DNA of 64,000 nucleotides, from positions 496,001 to 560,000 of the forward strand of contig NC_026494.1 of NCBI RefSeq assembly GCF_000328475.2, written 5' to 3'. Positions 11,676 through 23,195 of the stretch are shown one piece after another (within the stretch, counting starts at the first letter, position 1; the number at the start of each line of letters is the position of its first letter). Origin of the DNA: Mycosarcoma maydis. Taxonomy: Eukaryota; Basidiomycota; Ustilaginomycetes; Ustilaginales. The notes beneath the pieces are model-generated. The model made no database searches, had not been told where the DNA came from, and saw only the letters and a list, made by a program, of their open reading frames with translations. A program made the translations under genes and the position numbers.

Positions 11676-13343
11676 TCAGCTGGCTGCGCTGTTGCCAAAG
11701 TACGGTCCAAATGGTTGCTGCTGCTGCTGCCTTTTTAACGCGTGAAAATTACCCAAGCCTTGATCGGGTCCTCCAAGCAAAGGCGACAACATAGGTGCCA
11801 GGGAGTAGCTGCCAGCGACAGGGAGTTGCTGAGCATTGTACGGTGCGGAGGCGGGAAGATTAGCACTCCCAGGCCTCGAGATCGCTTTAGGTTCCACCTT
11901 GCTATCGAGTCCTTCGCCAGTGAGAAGGCCCGCATTGCCACTCAAAGCAGACTTGGCGTGCGGATCGTTAGGCGATGAGACAGATGTAGCTTCTGGTGAG
12001 TTAAATGCGTTCACGAGGCCACCGGCTAGCTGCGGCCGTTGCTGCTGTTGGAAAGCGTCCTCGCCGCCCATGCCGAAGTTGGGGTATGGCTGAGTCTGCT
12101 GTTGCGAGCCATACGACGTAATAAGTCCGGCCTGTGACGGCAACTGCGTACCATGCGATGATTGCGTCCGCTCTTCGTTGGTTCCCCCACGGTTTGCGGC
12201 ATAGTCTGCATTGAGGCCAGGATTCGAGCCGTCGGCCAGCGTTGACGGCCAAGACGTATCCATCCGACCCGGGAAGCTGCGCGAACTGCTAGCTTCACCC
12301 TGGAATCCTTGAGGCTGCTGCTGACCCTGGTAGTGCAGATCATCGCGGAAGTTGGTGAAGTCTCGCGATGGAGAATCGTCGTAAGGCGCTCGGTTGGAGC
12401 TGCCACTTTTGGTGTTTTCAAGCTTGGATAAAGTTGCGGCGCGCTTGCGATTATCGCTCGGCTTTTTGTTGCCGATTCCGCAGCCCTTGACCAAGACATG
12501 ACGTTTGAGGGCGTCTTTGCGGCTGAACGCCTTGTCGCAGAAGCCACAAGGAAATGGCTTGACCGCTAAGTGGATGCGAGCGTGGCGCTTAAGGTCATGG
12601 TTGCGACTAAAGATGGCATCACACGCCGAACACTTAAACTGCTTGGGAGGAGGCAGAGAAGATCTAGCTTTGAACCTGTTTTTGTCCGCTGTTGATGTGA
12701 GCGTAAGCCGTGCGTTTGGAGCAGGCATACCGGCGAAGGCGTCGAGCGAGGTGGGACCTAATGGCCACAGTGTCTCAGTCGTGTGCTCGTACGCGCCGCC
12801 CATGGATGGTGCAGATCCGCCACCCATCACCTTGGAATACGGATCGCTTCCCGAGGCAAAAGCGGAATCGCCGTACGCCCCATTGGCACTGCCGACGTAA
12901 GGCGCCGGGGAGTGCATCGGCGGCTGGGCCCGTTGGCCCATTGGAGCCATGAAGGATGCTGTGGGATACTCGGCATAGTCTGCTGAGGAATGTGCTGCCA
13001 TTCCCCAGGGGGCTTGAGCTGGTTGGCTATAAACAACGGGGTTGCGAAGCGCAGATGACGAGCCATCGTACGTGTAGTTGGCTGTGTGGCCCTGTTGGCG
13101 TGTTAGTTCAGGCTGCGAGAAGCTGTTGGCGAATCCACCCGAGTCCCTAGTCCTGTCGATGGCATTGCCTTGCTGGGGCTGATGCTGGATGCGGGGAACC
13201 GGCCACACGGGCTCGGCTGGGTTTTCCATCTTTGGCCTCCGATCGTAGCCAAACGAGTTGGAGGAGGGTGGCGGCGCCATTCCGAGATGATGCTGACCGA
13301 AGCCGTACTGGCCGACTCCGTCGTGACGATGTGCAACAGCCAT
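11676..13343 (-). CDS. C2H2 zinc-finger transcription factor, Swi5/Ace2-like finger pair
   Basis: A 555-residue single-exon protein, probably nuclear. Two tandem C2H2 fingers lie at about residues 238-287. The first contains SRNHDLKRHARIH. The second contains CGFCDKAFSRKDALKRH and ends with Cys instead of the last His (VLVKGC). The RNHDLxRH plus REDAL/RKDAL-type pairing resembles fingers 2 and 3 of yeast Swi5/Ace2, with some likeness to Crz1 in the last finger. A basic patch (KKPSDNRKRA) follows. The rest is Gln/Ser/Pro/Gly-rich, typical of activation domains, with a QQQQQ run near the C-terminus. Target genes cannot be inferred. The very long upstream gene-free region is notable for a regulator. 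Confidence 0.85.
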   Translation of the reverse strand: MAVAHRHDGVGQYGFGQHHLGMAPPPSSNSFGYDRRPKMENPAEPVWPVPRIQHQPQQGNAIDRTRDSGGFANSFSQPELTRQQGHTANYTYDGSSSALRNPVVYSQPAQAPWGMAAHSSADYAEYPTASFMAPMGQRAQPPMHSPAPYVGSANGAYGDSAFASGSDPYSKVMGGGSAPSMGGAYEHTTETLWPLGPTSLDAFAGMPAPNARLTLTSTADKNRFKARSSLPPPKQFKCSACDAIFSRNHDLKRHARIHLAVKPFPCGFCDKAFSRKDALKRHVLVKGCGIGNKKPSDNRKRAATLSKLENTKSGSSNRAPYDDSPSRDFTNFRDDLHYQGQQQPQGFQGEASSSRSFPGRMDTSWPSTLADGSNPGLNADYAANRGGTNEERTQSSHGTQLPSQAGLITSYGSQQQTQPYPNFGMGGEDAFQQQQRPQLAGGLVNAFNSPEATSVSSPNDPHAKSALSGNAGLLTGEGLDSKVEPKAISRPGSANLPASAPYNAQQLPVAGSYSLAPMLSPLLGGPDQGLGNFHALKRQQQQQPFGPYFGNSAAS

Positions 13344-15609
13344 TGACTGTTCCTGCTTCAGAGGCAGGAGAGGCGATCGCTGAGGGCGGCGCTGGGACGA
13401 ACGCAGAATGTTGATGGCCGTGCGCGCTGGGCTTAGGCTGAAAGTCGAACCAGGTCGAATACGGAAGTCCTCAGCGGAAGACTAAAAGTGTCGTATTGGA
13501 AGCCTGAAAGATGTCCCGGAAAAATGTAGAAGAAACCGATATGCTGACGAAAAGCGATGGAAGATTGGCGGACAGAGGCAGCATATAATCACTTCTACGT
13601 CGGCGACCAAGACGCGGTAGCTTCGACTCTCTCAGTAGGCAATGGACCGAGACGACACCGAGAAGGAGCTTGGGAAAGAACCTCTCTGCACGGGGTTGTC
13701 AGGTCGCAGGCGGCAAAGATATGAAGTGATTCCTACCAGAAGGGCACAGCGGACGGTTGTCGAGCGAGGTACCCGACGGAAACTGAGCCTGGAAACGTTT
13801 GAAGAACGCAGAAGCAAACAGGTCAGCAGGCTGGTGGGCGATAGCGACGGGTATCGAATTCCGTAGGCTTTAAAGACGACTATGAAGTCGCTGACGATCC
13901 TGTGTGGCCGTTCCAGCCGCAGATGGCGCTCGGGAGGTTTGTTGAGATGGGCGGGTGGGGACCGAGTTGACCGATCGGGCAACAAGAAAGGTCAGAGAGG
14001 ATACGATGCAGGTTGAGGGAAAGAGAAAATTGAAACGAGAGCCTTGCGTGGCCAAATGAATTGTCTCTATCCGATACAATGCGCGACACTGTTCCAAGGT
14101 GTGGCAATGTCGGAAGTTGCGTCTAGGCGGCGGTAGTGTGACCAGCGCTGCGAGAGCTTGCTGTGGCAAATTAAATCGAATCAGGCATCAATAGTGGGCA
14201 TCAAAGGAGAGCAGACGCATCGGAGGCAGGGGATTGAACGTCATGAGTGGCGCAGGTATGGCATAAGCGATGTGAGGGACAATTGAGGAGGTGATGACGA
14301 TGATGAGGAGGAAGAGGAGGAGGTGGAGAAGATGGTGGTGGTGGCGGGCCGATAAGCAGGCGCATCGAGAGTCATCGTAAAGGGCAGGAGAAGGAAGAGG
14401 GAACAAGGATGAATCGCGTCAGTGGGGGCTGCTGCTGCACGAACAGAGCTATTGGAGCGCACAAGACGAGCAGAGACAATGAGAACGAGAAAAGTATGCA
14501 GACCCAGAGTCGGCCAAAGATGCCGGAACTCGGATCAAGCATGCAAAGTGGACGCAGTGAAGCCAACCAAGGATTGCGAGGCTCGCCTCGGGTTGACGAT
14601 AAGCTCGGTGCTCGCAACGCATGTGCATACAAGCAAAGCGGGCTCGATGCTTGCGGCATGGGCGACACTTTGCATGTGCAACATGCCACGAGGATCAAGA
14701 GCGCCGGCAAATTCCAATAAGGTTGGATTGCATTTGGTTGGTGTTGGTGGAATGGCATGACACTTGGCTTCATCTTTGAGCAAGCGCGTCGGCGTCTAGG
14801 TACGGCCGACATACGGCGGCCGAGTTGCGATTCCCGACCGAGTCTGAGCCTGAGAAAAAAAAGCGGAAGCGGTGCTGTACCGAAATGTTGCAACGTGCTC
14901 GTCTCGTTATGAGCTATGTCGGTGATGACTGGGTGGGAGCCAATACGACCGACAAGACGCTAACGTTGAGAGATGGCTAGGATGGAAAAAGGGAACAAAG
15001 TCGCGCGTCAAGCGTGGGATACTTACAACTCGCGAGAATAAGATAGGAGATGCGCAGGTATTGCGGAGGTGTCTATGTGTGGACCGTCAAGCCACCAACT
15101 ACCAAGAAGCCCACGTGCCCTTGCTTGCTGAGACGCAAGTAAGACAGCGGTGTCGAGCAAAGCAGGCTGTCAGACTGGACGCGAAAGCGATCCAGACAGC
15201 AAACGTCGTTAGAAAAGTGACGACAATCTGTGGTCGCAGCAAAAAAAGGGGGTTAGACAGTTTGCAAAAACTGGCTTGCGAGGAGGAGTGCGAGACGATC
15301 CAAGCTGAGATTCTGCTGTTGCACTTCGAACGGCACTATGAACCGATAAAATTGGGACGGTGAGATGAGATCCGAGGTTGAGATGGTGGACACGCAGCCG
15401 ATACAGAATGTAGCGAGAAGGCGGCGCTGGCGACCAAGAGCTGAGTGTAGTGTATCGAGTCGGCTGAGCCGTCAGAGATGGAGGTGGTGGTGAAGGAAGG
15501 AGGTGATGGTGTAGAGGTGTCAACTCTGTAGTTTCAAGGGTCATTCGGTTCATACACGCCGACTGTGATTGCAGCGAATCCGCAGAGAGCACCCGATGTT
15601 GAGGAGAGA

Positions 15610-15611
<2 letters not shown>

Positions 15612-15640
<29 letters not shown>
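15612..15640. repeat. (AG)n microsatellite
   Basis: About 14 perfect GA dinucleotides. On the minus strand this is a CT tract about 2.3 kb upstream of the C2H2 factor start. Confidence 0.9.
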
Positions 15641-15644
<4 letters not shown>

Positions 15645-18600
15645 CTCCGTCTCAGAGCAGAGGACGAAGAGGTAAGCAAAGAGACAAAGAAAGATGCAAT
15701 GGGCAAACGCAGCCACCGAAGAGCACACGGCACCGCGGAACCAGGGATATGGACGCTACAGAAGCCAAAGGTGGTCGTCGTCAATCGGAGCTACCGAGCG
15801 GCGAATTGGGAGCGGAACGGAACAACCGTGAGTAACCCAATCCGCCAGAGCACAGAAGCTCAGCCGAACCCACACGTCCTGCGTACTGTTCACCAGCGCT
15901 CTGCATTCGGCCCATCCGACAGCCACCCTGTCCTGCCCTGTGCGAAAAAAGGCGGAGGGCCAGCAAGCAGATGGAAAATCGATGCTAGTTAGCCAAAAGG
16001 TCGCTTCCATGGATGAGACACGCTGCTGAGTCGGCAATCAAACCATATCTGCACACCTGTCTGAGCGGGCAAACTGGCACATGCCCAGAAATTAGACAAC
16101 ACACCCAGCGAACCTTGGAAGGAACAAGTCACGAGTAGTCAGCCTAGCCAAAAAAATTCTAAATACTGTAAGGTTAACAACCCTTGTTCCGCTTGATCAC
16201 TTTCCCCCCTCTTTTCGAATCAAAACAAAGGGGGGGGGGGCAAAAGTCAAGACCTGTGAGAGCAAGTGCTGAGCAGGCTCGCATCGGAATCAACCCACCG
16301 CTCTCTGAAAAGCAAAGCCAGACTAACTCGTTGACTTCTCCGACGGGCGGGCATTTGCAGTCGAGCTTGGAAGGTTGAGTTTGAATTGAGCCTTTCCTTG
16401 CTTCGGACGCCGGGAGGAGCGGGGGCCAGAGACACACAACGGATTTCCAGACTAAGAATTCGGAAATCGTCAAGCGACAGACGGATCTCAGCTGAACTTG
16501 ACCCAGAACAGCAAACCAAAACTGCAGAAGCGATGGGTTGAGTGGTGAATGTGCATGCGCTTGCATATGCCGGGGGCGTAGAAGAGGCAATAAGGGGGTT
16601 CAGGCGAGTCTGACAGCAACGACGTTAGCTCGGACAAGTCGGACCTCAAGTATCCGAAGTGCGCCAGCCAGGATAAAAACCGAGAAAACACCTGGCATCT
16701 GATCTGACACGTTTAGGTTTAGGTAGAAAGCGTGAACAAGAGTGAGGCGCGAGGCGGCGAACTTAAGCAGCTTAAGCGAACACCGTGGTGCAACAAAAAA
16801 GACGAGAGAATTTAATAATAGTAAAAAAAAACCAACCAAAACAAGTGGATCTGTCTCAACAGTATCGAAATTCACGGTTGCAAGGTATTATTAAAAAAAT
16901 ATTTTAATAGTTTGAATCGACACAAGCACGAATGCCCTCCCCTTCCTACTTGGTAAGATTGCACCTGTCTGTGCCAACGAATAAGAGGATAGATAGCTCG
17001 TTGCTTTTAATCGTTGCAAGCGAGAGCGACAAAGTATGATAAGCTGCCACCACTGCTTCGACGAGGTCTCGAAGTTGTTCTGGCGAGCGCAGCTGAAACC
17101 AGAGAGACAGTCGTGAGTGGGCCAGGAAAGTTTCGACATGATATGCGACTTGTGATTCGCTGGTCGTCGCTGTTTGCAGGTGCCCGTGCTTGTGCTGACA
17201 GCGTTGGAATGTACATGGCTCCGATTCATCCAGCTGCTCATACCTTGATCTAAGTACAGTATACTTGAAAGCGCCGAGCGAACACATCCAGCCAAGTGGC
17301 GTTTCCGGTCCATCGACGTTCTCACTTTTGAAACCTGCTTGCTGGCGCACCAATAGGGAGTCGACATCGCCAGGAAGTAGTCGTAGATCTACGCCAAATG
17401 GCATGCAGAGACGGCTGGTGCTGCTTGATCACATATGCGACAAGTCGTGGGCATCAACGAGCCTGTCGACGTGCATCGGTTGTTAGCCATCCCAAATTTC
17501 ATCTTGAGAATGCAGGAGGCTTCGTCCAAGCAGATCGCAGGTAGAACTGGTGGAGAAAGGTTGCCTCCTGAGCCTGGCATGCAGCAGCAGCGCTCGCGTG
17601 CCATAGCAAAGCATGCACGTGCGTGGACACGATCTTAACTTTGTCGTCAACCTTTCTCGGTGGCTCTAAAAGGATTCTCATTAATATTATAAATCAATGA
17701 GTGGAGCTTGCAGAAAAAGCGTGTGGCTCCAACATTTTTGGACCTTGAACGTGGAATTTGCTTACGACCTCTAAAATCAGCGGGTGCGGGCGCGGGCTAG
17801 AATCCTGTTGTGCCTCTTGGTTTCATTTTGACTTGCTGACAGCACTCACGACGGCAAAGGTAACGTTCGAATCTTCTTACACGTTATACTACTCGTGACT
17901 GGTTTTTTCTTCCTCCCGTCGTCCCTCTTTCTCCCTCCTCTTGCTGCTCTTCTTGAAACGTTATGCGGAATTTTCACCCCCAGAATTCGTGTTTCGTAAT
18001 TCATGTTTGTCTCCGTTTGGAAAGTGCCAATCAAGTGGATTGCGATCAGCTGAACATTCTTGTCCGGTCTTGGCAACTTGAATGGTGAACCATGCTACTG
18101 GCACCCAGCTCTTGGTCACGCTGCATTTCTCGACTCCGCCGCATCGTTCTCGGCACTTTGCGTCTGTCCCGTCGCTCTCTTCTCCCTGGCGCGCGCGCAA
18201 CGAGATGACGGAATTTCACATTTACAATGCTCGGCACTCTCGACTGTGGGATTGTGAGTGATTGCGACTTGTGTTGGTCGTTTCCAACATGACCTTCGGG
18301 ATCTGAAACTGCGAAACTCGGAATTGGAAGCTTTTCTAGTAGATGAACGGAATGCCAACGTTGTAATCTGACCTCTCCCGCGTTTAGTTGGATCATAGAA
18401 CTAGTACGTTTGGAATTCATTTGAGGCTTGCGCATCGTAGTCTGGCCCATGTTATGAGCGCCACCTGGAATGCGAACCAATTGGCATGGACGCGACGCGC
18501 GCGCAGACGCTTAGAAGCTTACGCTCACGTCCTTATTGAATGTCTGAACGAACGGGGAGCAAAGCGCCAGCCAGCACATGTCTCGTTTGGGAGCTGCGTG

Positions 18601-19722
18601 ATTGGTGAAGTGGCTCGTAGTTCCCTGCTCGACAACGGGGCTATGCGGACAGATTCGCTCCCCTGCAGCTGTCGATCACGACAGCGGATCCGAGCGTAAC
18701 TGCTGTGAATCGGCCAACGAAACACGTTTTCCCACGCGGTTGAAAAGCCTTGCTTGAGATTATCTCGCTGATTTCGTGTTGCTTTGCGAGAGCAAGCAAG
18801 CGAGACATTCGTGATTGAGCTAGACCGAGCCTGCGCGTCGTTTGAGAGACTGTGACCCCAGTTTGCAAAGCAGAACCTGGTCGACCCATTTTCCGTATCT
18901 TGGCGTTTTTAGCCAGAGATCTCAGATCCACGATTGGCACGTCAAAATCTCAAGCTGGTGCATGTGCGGAGAAGAGGCTTACACTCTCTTGCGCGCACAG
19001 ATGCGACCTCTACGCAGACGACAAGGCGTGTGTTGCCCCATTTTGCAAGCAATTGATCTTCCATCACTCACCAGGCTTCGCAAGTCTGGCTGCAGGTTCG
19101 GCTTGTCTTGCACAGGCAAGAGGCGTGAACGACGAAACTTCCCGGAGCGGAAGAGACATCGTTCATATTGTGTCGTGATCGTGCAGCTCGTTGCGACTCG
19201 GATAGGCTAGGGCGACTCGGAAAACGTGAGACACAAATGATACACAACACATAATCCTGGCAGACTCACATCCCATCCTCTCACGCGCGCTTATCAAAAC
19301 ATCCGCGGGATTACGTCTGGGTCAGGGAATTGGCCTGCGTTGCTCAAGGAAATTTCGAAAGGCTAGAACGTATTGAATCTCTAAGACAAGCCACGCCAAT
19401 ATCGACCAGACATTCGCGAATCCCGGTCCGCCTGTCGATACATTGCTTTCACTTTGTTCCAGGAACACCTTGCAAGAAATTGGAACCGCGGATGCGCCAA
19501 GGGACTGAACAGCATAAAAAGGGGGAGAAAACCTAGGGCGAAACTCACGACTGGAAAAACTCGCTCATTTGTCTCGCCCAAGATTTGATTGCGGCATGGC
19601 CTGCAAGCAGAAACGGAACGGAAGCAGATGGACATCTGTGTTTGAACTGCAGCCAAGATTTAGTTCACCCCCTCCGTTGCCGAGCGTGCATCCGAATTTG
19701 AATTTTCGTCCAAGGACACACA

Positions 19723-19735
19723 ACTCGTGACTGTG
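19723..19735. repeat. Dispersed 13-mer ACTCGTGACTGTG
   Basis: This exact 13-mer also occurs at 43475-43487 and 54546-54558. Its core ACTCGTGACT resembles the ATTCGTGATT word family. Shorter matches occur near 17891 and 48197. Confidence 0.7.
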
Positions 19736-22273
19736 TTGCTACGTTTCTTGCCCTTGCGCTAAATCAAACAAATTGGGGTCGAACCTAAGCATGGCATGGG
19801 GAAAAGAAGGGTTGAGAAAAAGCGAGACGTGGCAGAGCTGAGCTTACTCATGGAGAACTTGGACAGGTTTGAGGCCCCTCTCACTCACCACTGTGAGACA
19901 TGCATATCTGTTGCAGCGGCATGCGCTAAAGGCAAGGCACGAGGGTGTGTGGACAAGGGGGAAGAAGCGCACCGTAATTCGGCAACGGTGCTGAGCAAAT
20001 GTGCGTGGCGACATTGCCATGTGCTGGCCAACCTACGCGAGGCAGCTGTTGCGCAACATGTTTCAACAAGAACGGCACAACATCAGCAGACGCTTCTGAG
20101 CCAGCCGCAAACTCGCAAACTCTTACCGCTACAATCGCGATCAGCTGCCCTGTTTCCGACACGATTTGGCTTGGCCGTGAAAGAGGCTCGATCTTGTGCC
20201 TTGCTGTAATGTGAGCATCCAAACTACTTTTGGTTCGAGCATACTTTAGAAAGCATTTCCCGGCCTTAGACCTTCTGACTCGCAGTCGCTTGAACTTGCT
20301 CTTTTCCAGTCGTAAATCGTGTCGCTTAGGGGTACCTCCGAAGTGCAAACATCAATCAAGAATACAGAGCCTTGGATGAAGTAGCCGGACTCGTCGCGAG
20401 TTGGGCAAGGGAAGGCAGCTCTCTGACTAGAAAAGACAAGCTCCTGTTTGCTGAGCAGGCGAGTGATCACAAAGGGAGAGAAGTCGTCTCACCTTGAGCG
20501 GTATCTAGATGGTCTGGTTCAAGCCATCACAAAGTTTGTGTCGACGAAGCCCGGAGTCTGCAGCGAAAGGCGGAGATAGAAATCTAGCAGCAAAGATGCG
20601 TGTCTTGTTGCTACCATTCCCTCCCACCTTACTTTTCGCTCGTGCCGATCAGCTACGCGGCACAACACAGCACCCGGATACGTATATCGTGCTGCACGCA
20701 CCAACCAGAGACATTTGAAGCGTATCCGAGCCCAGATGCAGGATCGGAGTGTCGTGCTGATTCATCATCTGCCTCTTTTCTGTTCGTCACGTTGAGGGAG
20801 AATCGAGCCTCAGTTTCTGAGCGCTGAAAGCACGCTCCGCTCCGAAGAACGTCTGTTGTTGGCACGGACGTCGCAGATCGGATAACTCAGGAGACACACT
20901 CACAACAGTTGTCTAACGAGAAAAGTCACAAATTGACTTTCACCGCTTGCTAGACAGACTTAACAGCTGCTCACCATCCTCTTCTCGGCGACGTTCTACG
21001 GATGCCAACACACAATAACATGGACCTCGACGAAATTCGAATGCCCGGCTAATCTTTTGCATTCGGGCCAGCAATGCGATGAATGCATGGAAGAGGAAAA
21101 CACGGCGATGAGGCAAGTTCGAGTTTAGCCACACTTTCTACAAAGCAGATGGATCTGCCAGTCAGGCAACGGAACAACTCCCAAAGCACCGAAACGATAC
21201 GAGGATCCTGCGTTTTTTTCACTGCAACAACATGGCATGGCGAAGCGGACGAGTGGCCGAAGCGGCAAGAATCGAAATTTCTTCAATTTCGACCTAGCCT
21301 CTGCCTCAATCTCAAATCAGCGTTTTTCGCTTGTCTGGTCACTGTATGAGTCAGAGTCGGCGTGGACGGCTTTCGCTGGATCGAATGATGACCGATTCGA
21401 GAGCTCAGTGAATTAACGCAAGACAAAGGCGCACTGTTCCAGACTTCACAAATCACGTGTCCCGGTGGTCGGTTGATGACTGCTCTAACTCCGCGGACTA
21501 TGGTAGCTTTGTCATTGAAAGCGTCCACACTTCAGCATTCAGAAGGGAACGGTGGTCACTGAACAGCATGCGAATACTTTATTTACAGAAGGAGCCATCA
21601 TTGAATATCGTTCGTTTGGGTCGTGAGTGTTTGAAGTGTTGCTCGGAACAAATTCGCCGGCGCTGTCGGCGGAGATAATAAAAACGAATGATACTTGAGC
21701 AGCAGCAGCACGGCGAATCCTTTTGGTTTTACCGAAGCATGTCTCGACTCACTGTCTCATCCTCTTCCCAAGCGGTCGAGCCTGGACTCAAGACAAAGGG
21801 CAACACCAAGTCAGCTTTTGGCATGGAATAAGCAGGACAAGGTATCGATCGAAACATGCTTGCCATTTGCTCTCGGTCTTTGTACATCCCGTGCATCGTT
21901 TTGCACCACTGATTAAAGTGGGGGCCTTCTGTGTCTGAGGATCGAGAGAGTACGACTGACCGAGCCGACTGACCACCTAGCGGGCCATGCCACCCAAACG
22001 GTTCGAGTCGACCACTGTCGTGTGAGAAAAACGACTGTGTGCCTGGATTCGCATGTGTACAAGGATCTCGGTCGGGTCGAGTCGCAAGAAACGAGCTTCC
22101 GACGGAATTTGTTCCATCTCTGGCCTGGGCGATCCCGGATGGTGCCACCGAACCGCACACCGGCGACATTCACAATTGCAGCAATAGCAAGACCACATGC
22201 AAAATGGGTTCTAGCAAGACGTTAGATAATCACGAATATTTAACACAACAGAGTTGCGAGACGATTATTCGAA

Positions 22274-22290
22274 AATCGTGAATCGTGAAT
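22274..22290. repeat. Dispersed heptamer repeat, inverse orientation
   Basis: AATCGTGAATCGTGAAT is the exact reverse complement of the 17-mer at 3191-3207 and 23000-23016. A further AATCACGAAT lies nearby at 22228-22237. Confidence 0.8.
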
Positions 22291-22742
22291 AGGCTAGCAG
22301 CATGACCTCGCTCGTGTGCGGTAAAACTTTGTGCAAACGTCGGCTTTGATCCTGGTTTCGTGATTCTTTGTCTGCAGTTACCCATAGTATATATTGTAAG
22401 TTCGTAACGATCCCCGCCAACTTTGAGTGTGGCAGAAAAGCAAAAGAATACCCGAAGTACTTCAGACAAAAGTACTGCGTTTGTCTGCAGATGCACCATA
22501 GAGTGGCACTACAGGTTTCGAACGTTGGCAAAAGCGAGAAGAATTTATGCTTAGATCGCTCACATGGCTCAAGTCATCTCGTGCAGCAGTCACGAGTCTT
22601 CTTCGTGAGCTTGAGTCTAAATCACGCGGTTTGCATGGTTGCAAGTTCAAGGTTAGCCTTTTCTTCATGGCCGTTCCGTGCCAGTATCTATGCCATCCGA
22701 CGATGATCGGGAGATACAACGATACGATGGCTTAGTATGTGG

Positions 22743-22781
22743 CTCTCTCCCTCTCTCTCTCCCTCGATCGATCGATCGATC
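22743..22781. repeat. CT-rich tract joined to a (GATC)n repeat
   Basis: A CT/CCT simple-sequence tract runs directly into tandem CGAT units (22765-22781). The GATC part is self-complementary. Confidence 0.8.
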
Positions 22782-22999
22782 TCATGTTTGCTGCGGTGAT
22801 AATGTTGGCTGACACAGAAGGTTAGAAGATAGCGTGGGAATTCCCGTTGTTTATTTCTTGTTTTATTTTAACTTTGAAGCTCCTCGACGGTTGCAGACTC
22901 TTGCAGTAACTTACAATGCGCATCCACAAACAGCAACCTTGATTCAAACTCTCAAACTCGATTGGCGAGTTTCCGTTGGAAGCACCCATCTTTAACACC

Positions 23000-23016
23000 A
23001 TTCACGATTCACGATT
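23000..23016. repeat. Dispersed ATTCACG heptamer repeat, 17-bp form
   Basis: Identical to 3191-3207. It lies 180 bp downstream of the MDN1 stop codon. Confidence 0.8.
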
Positions 23017-23195
23017 GTTGATCTTTGTCCGATTTGGCCGATCGATTTAATCAACATCAAGTTTTCTGCATCTGATCATGCTATGCTGTGGTTGTTCCGA
23101 CGATCTTCATTCACAATTCGTCTCTATCAGGGCTGATATCATGCAAAGATTCTTATTTACAAGTTGTGGTCGGGAGTGGATCAACAAGGCCCAAA

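Larger units (their letters stand above)
13344..23195. other. 9.85-kb region without a recognisable gene
   Basis: Only short open frames (under about 190 codons) occur. None has a recognisable domain or credible exon chain. The proximal part is upstream of the C2H2 gene and may include its promoter and a spliced leader: a minus-strand donor-like GTAAGTA lies near 15020, and an AG acceptor-like site lies just before the ATG. It contains an (AG)n tract (15612-15640), an 11-G run (16230-16240), a CT/GATC simple-sequence tract (22743-22781) and several dispersed heptamer words near 22.2-23.0 kb. No transposon ORF or long terminal repeat was seen. Confidence 0.5.

Noticed and set aside
14372..15784. 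Minus-strand open frames of 173 and 191 codons upstream of the C2H2 gene
   Set aside because: Driven by Ser/Leu/Pro-rich simple sequence such as the CT microsatellite; no domain seen.
21235..21290. tRNA-Ser/Leu-like D-arm (GACGAGTGGCCGAAGCGGC)
   Set aside because: No matching acceptor stem, anticodon arm or T-arm can be folded downstream.
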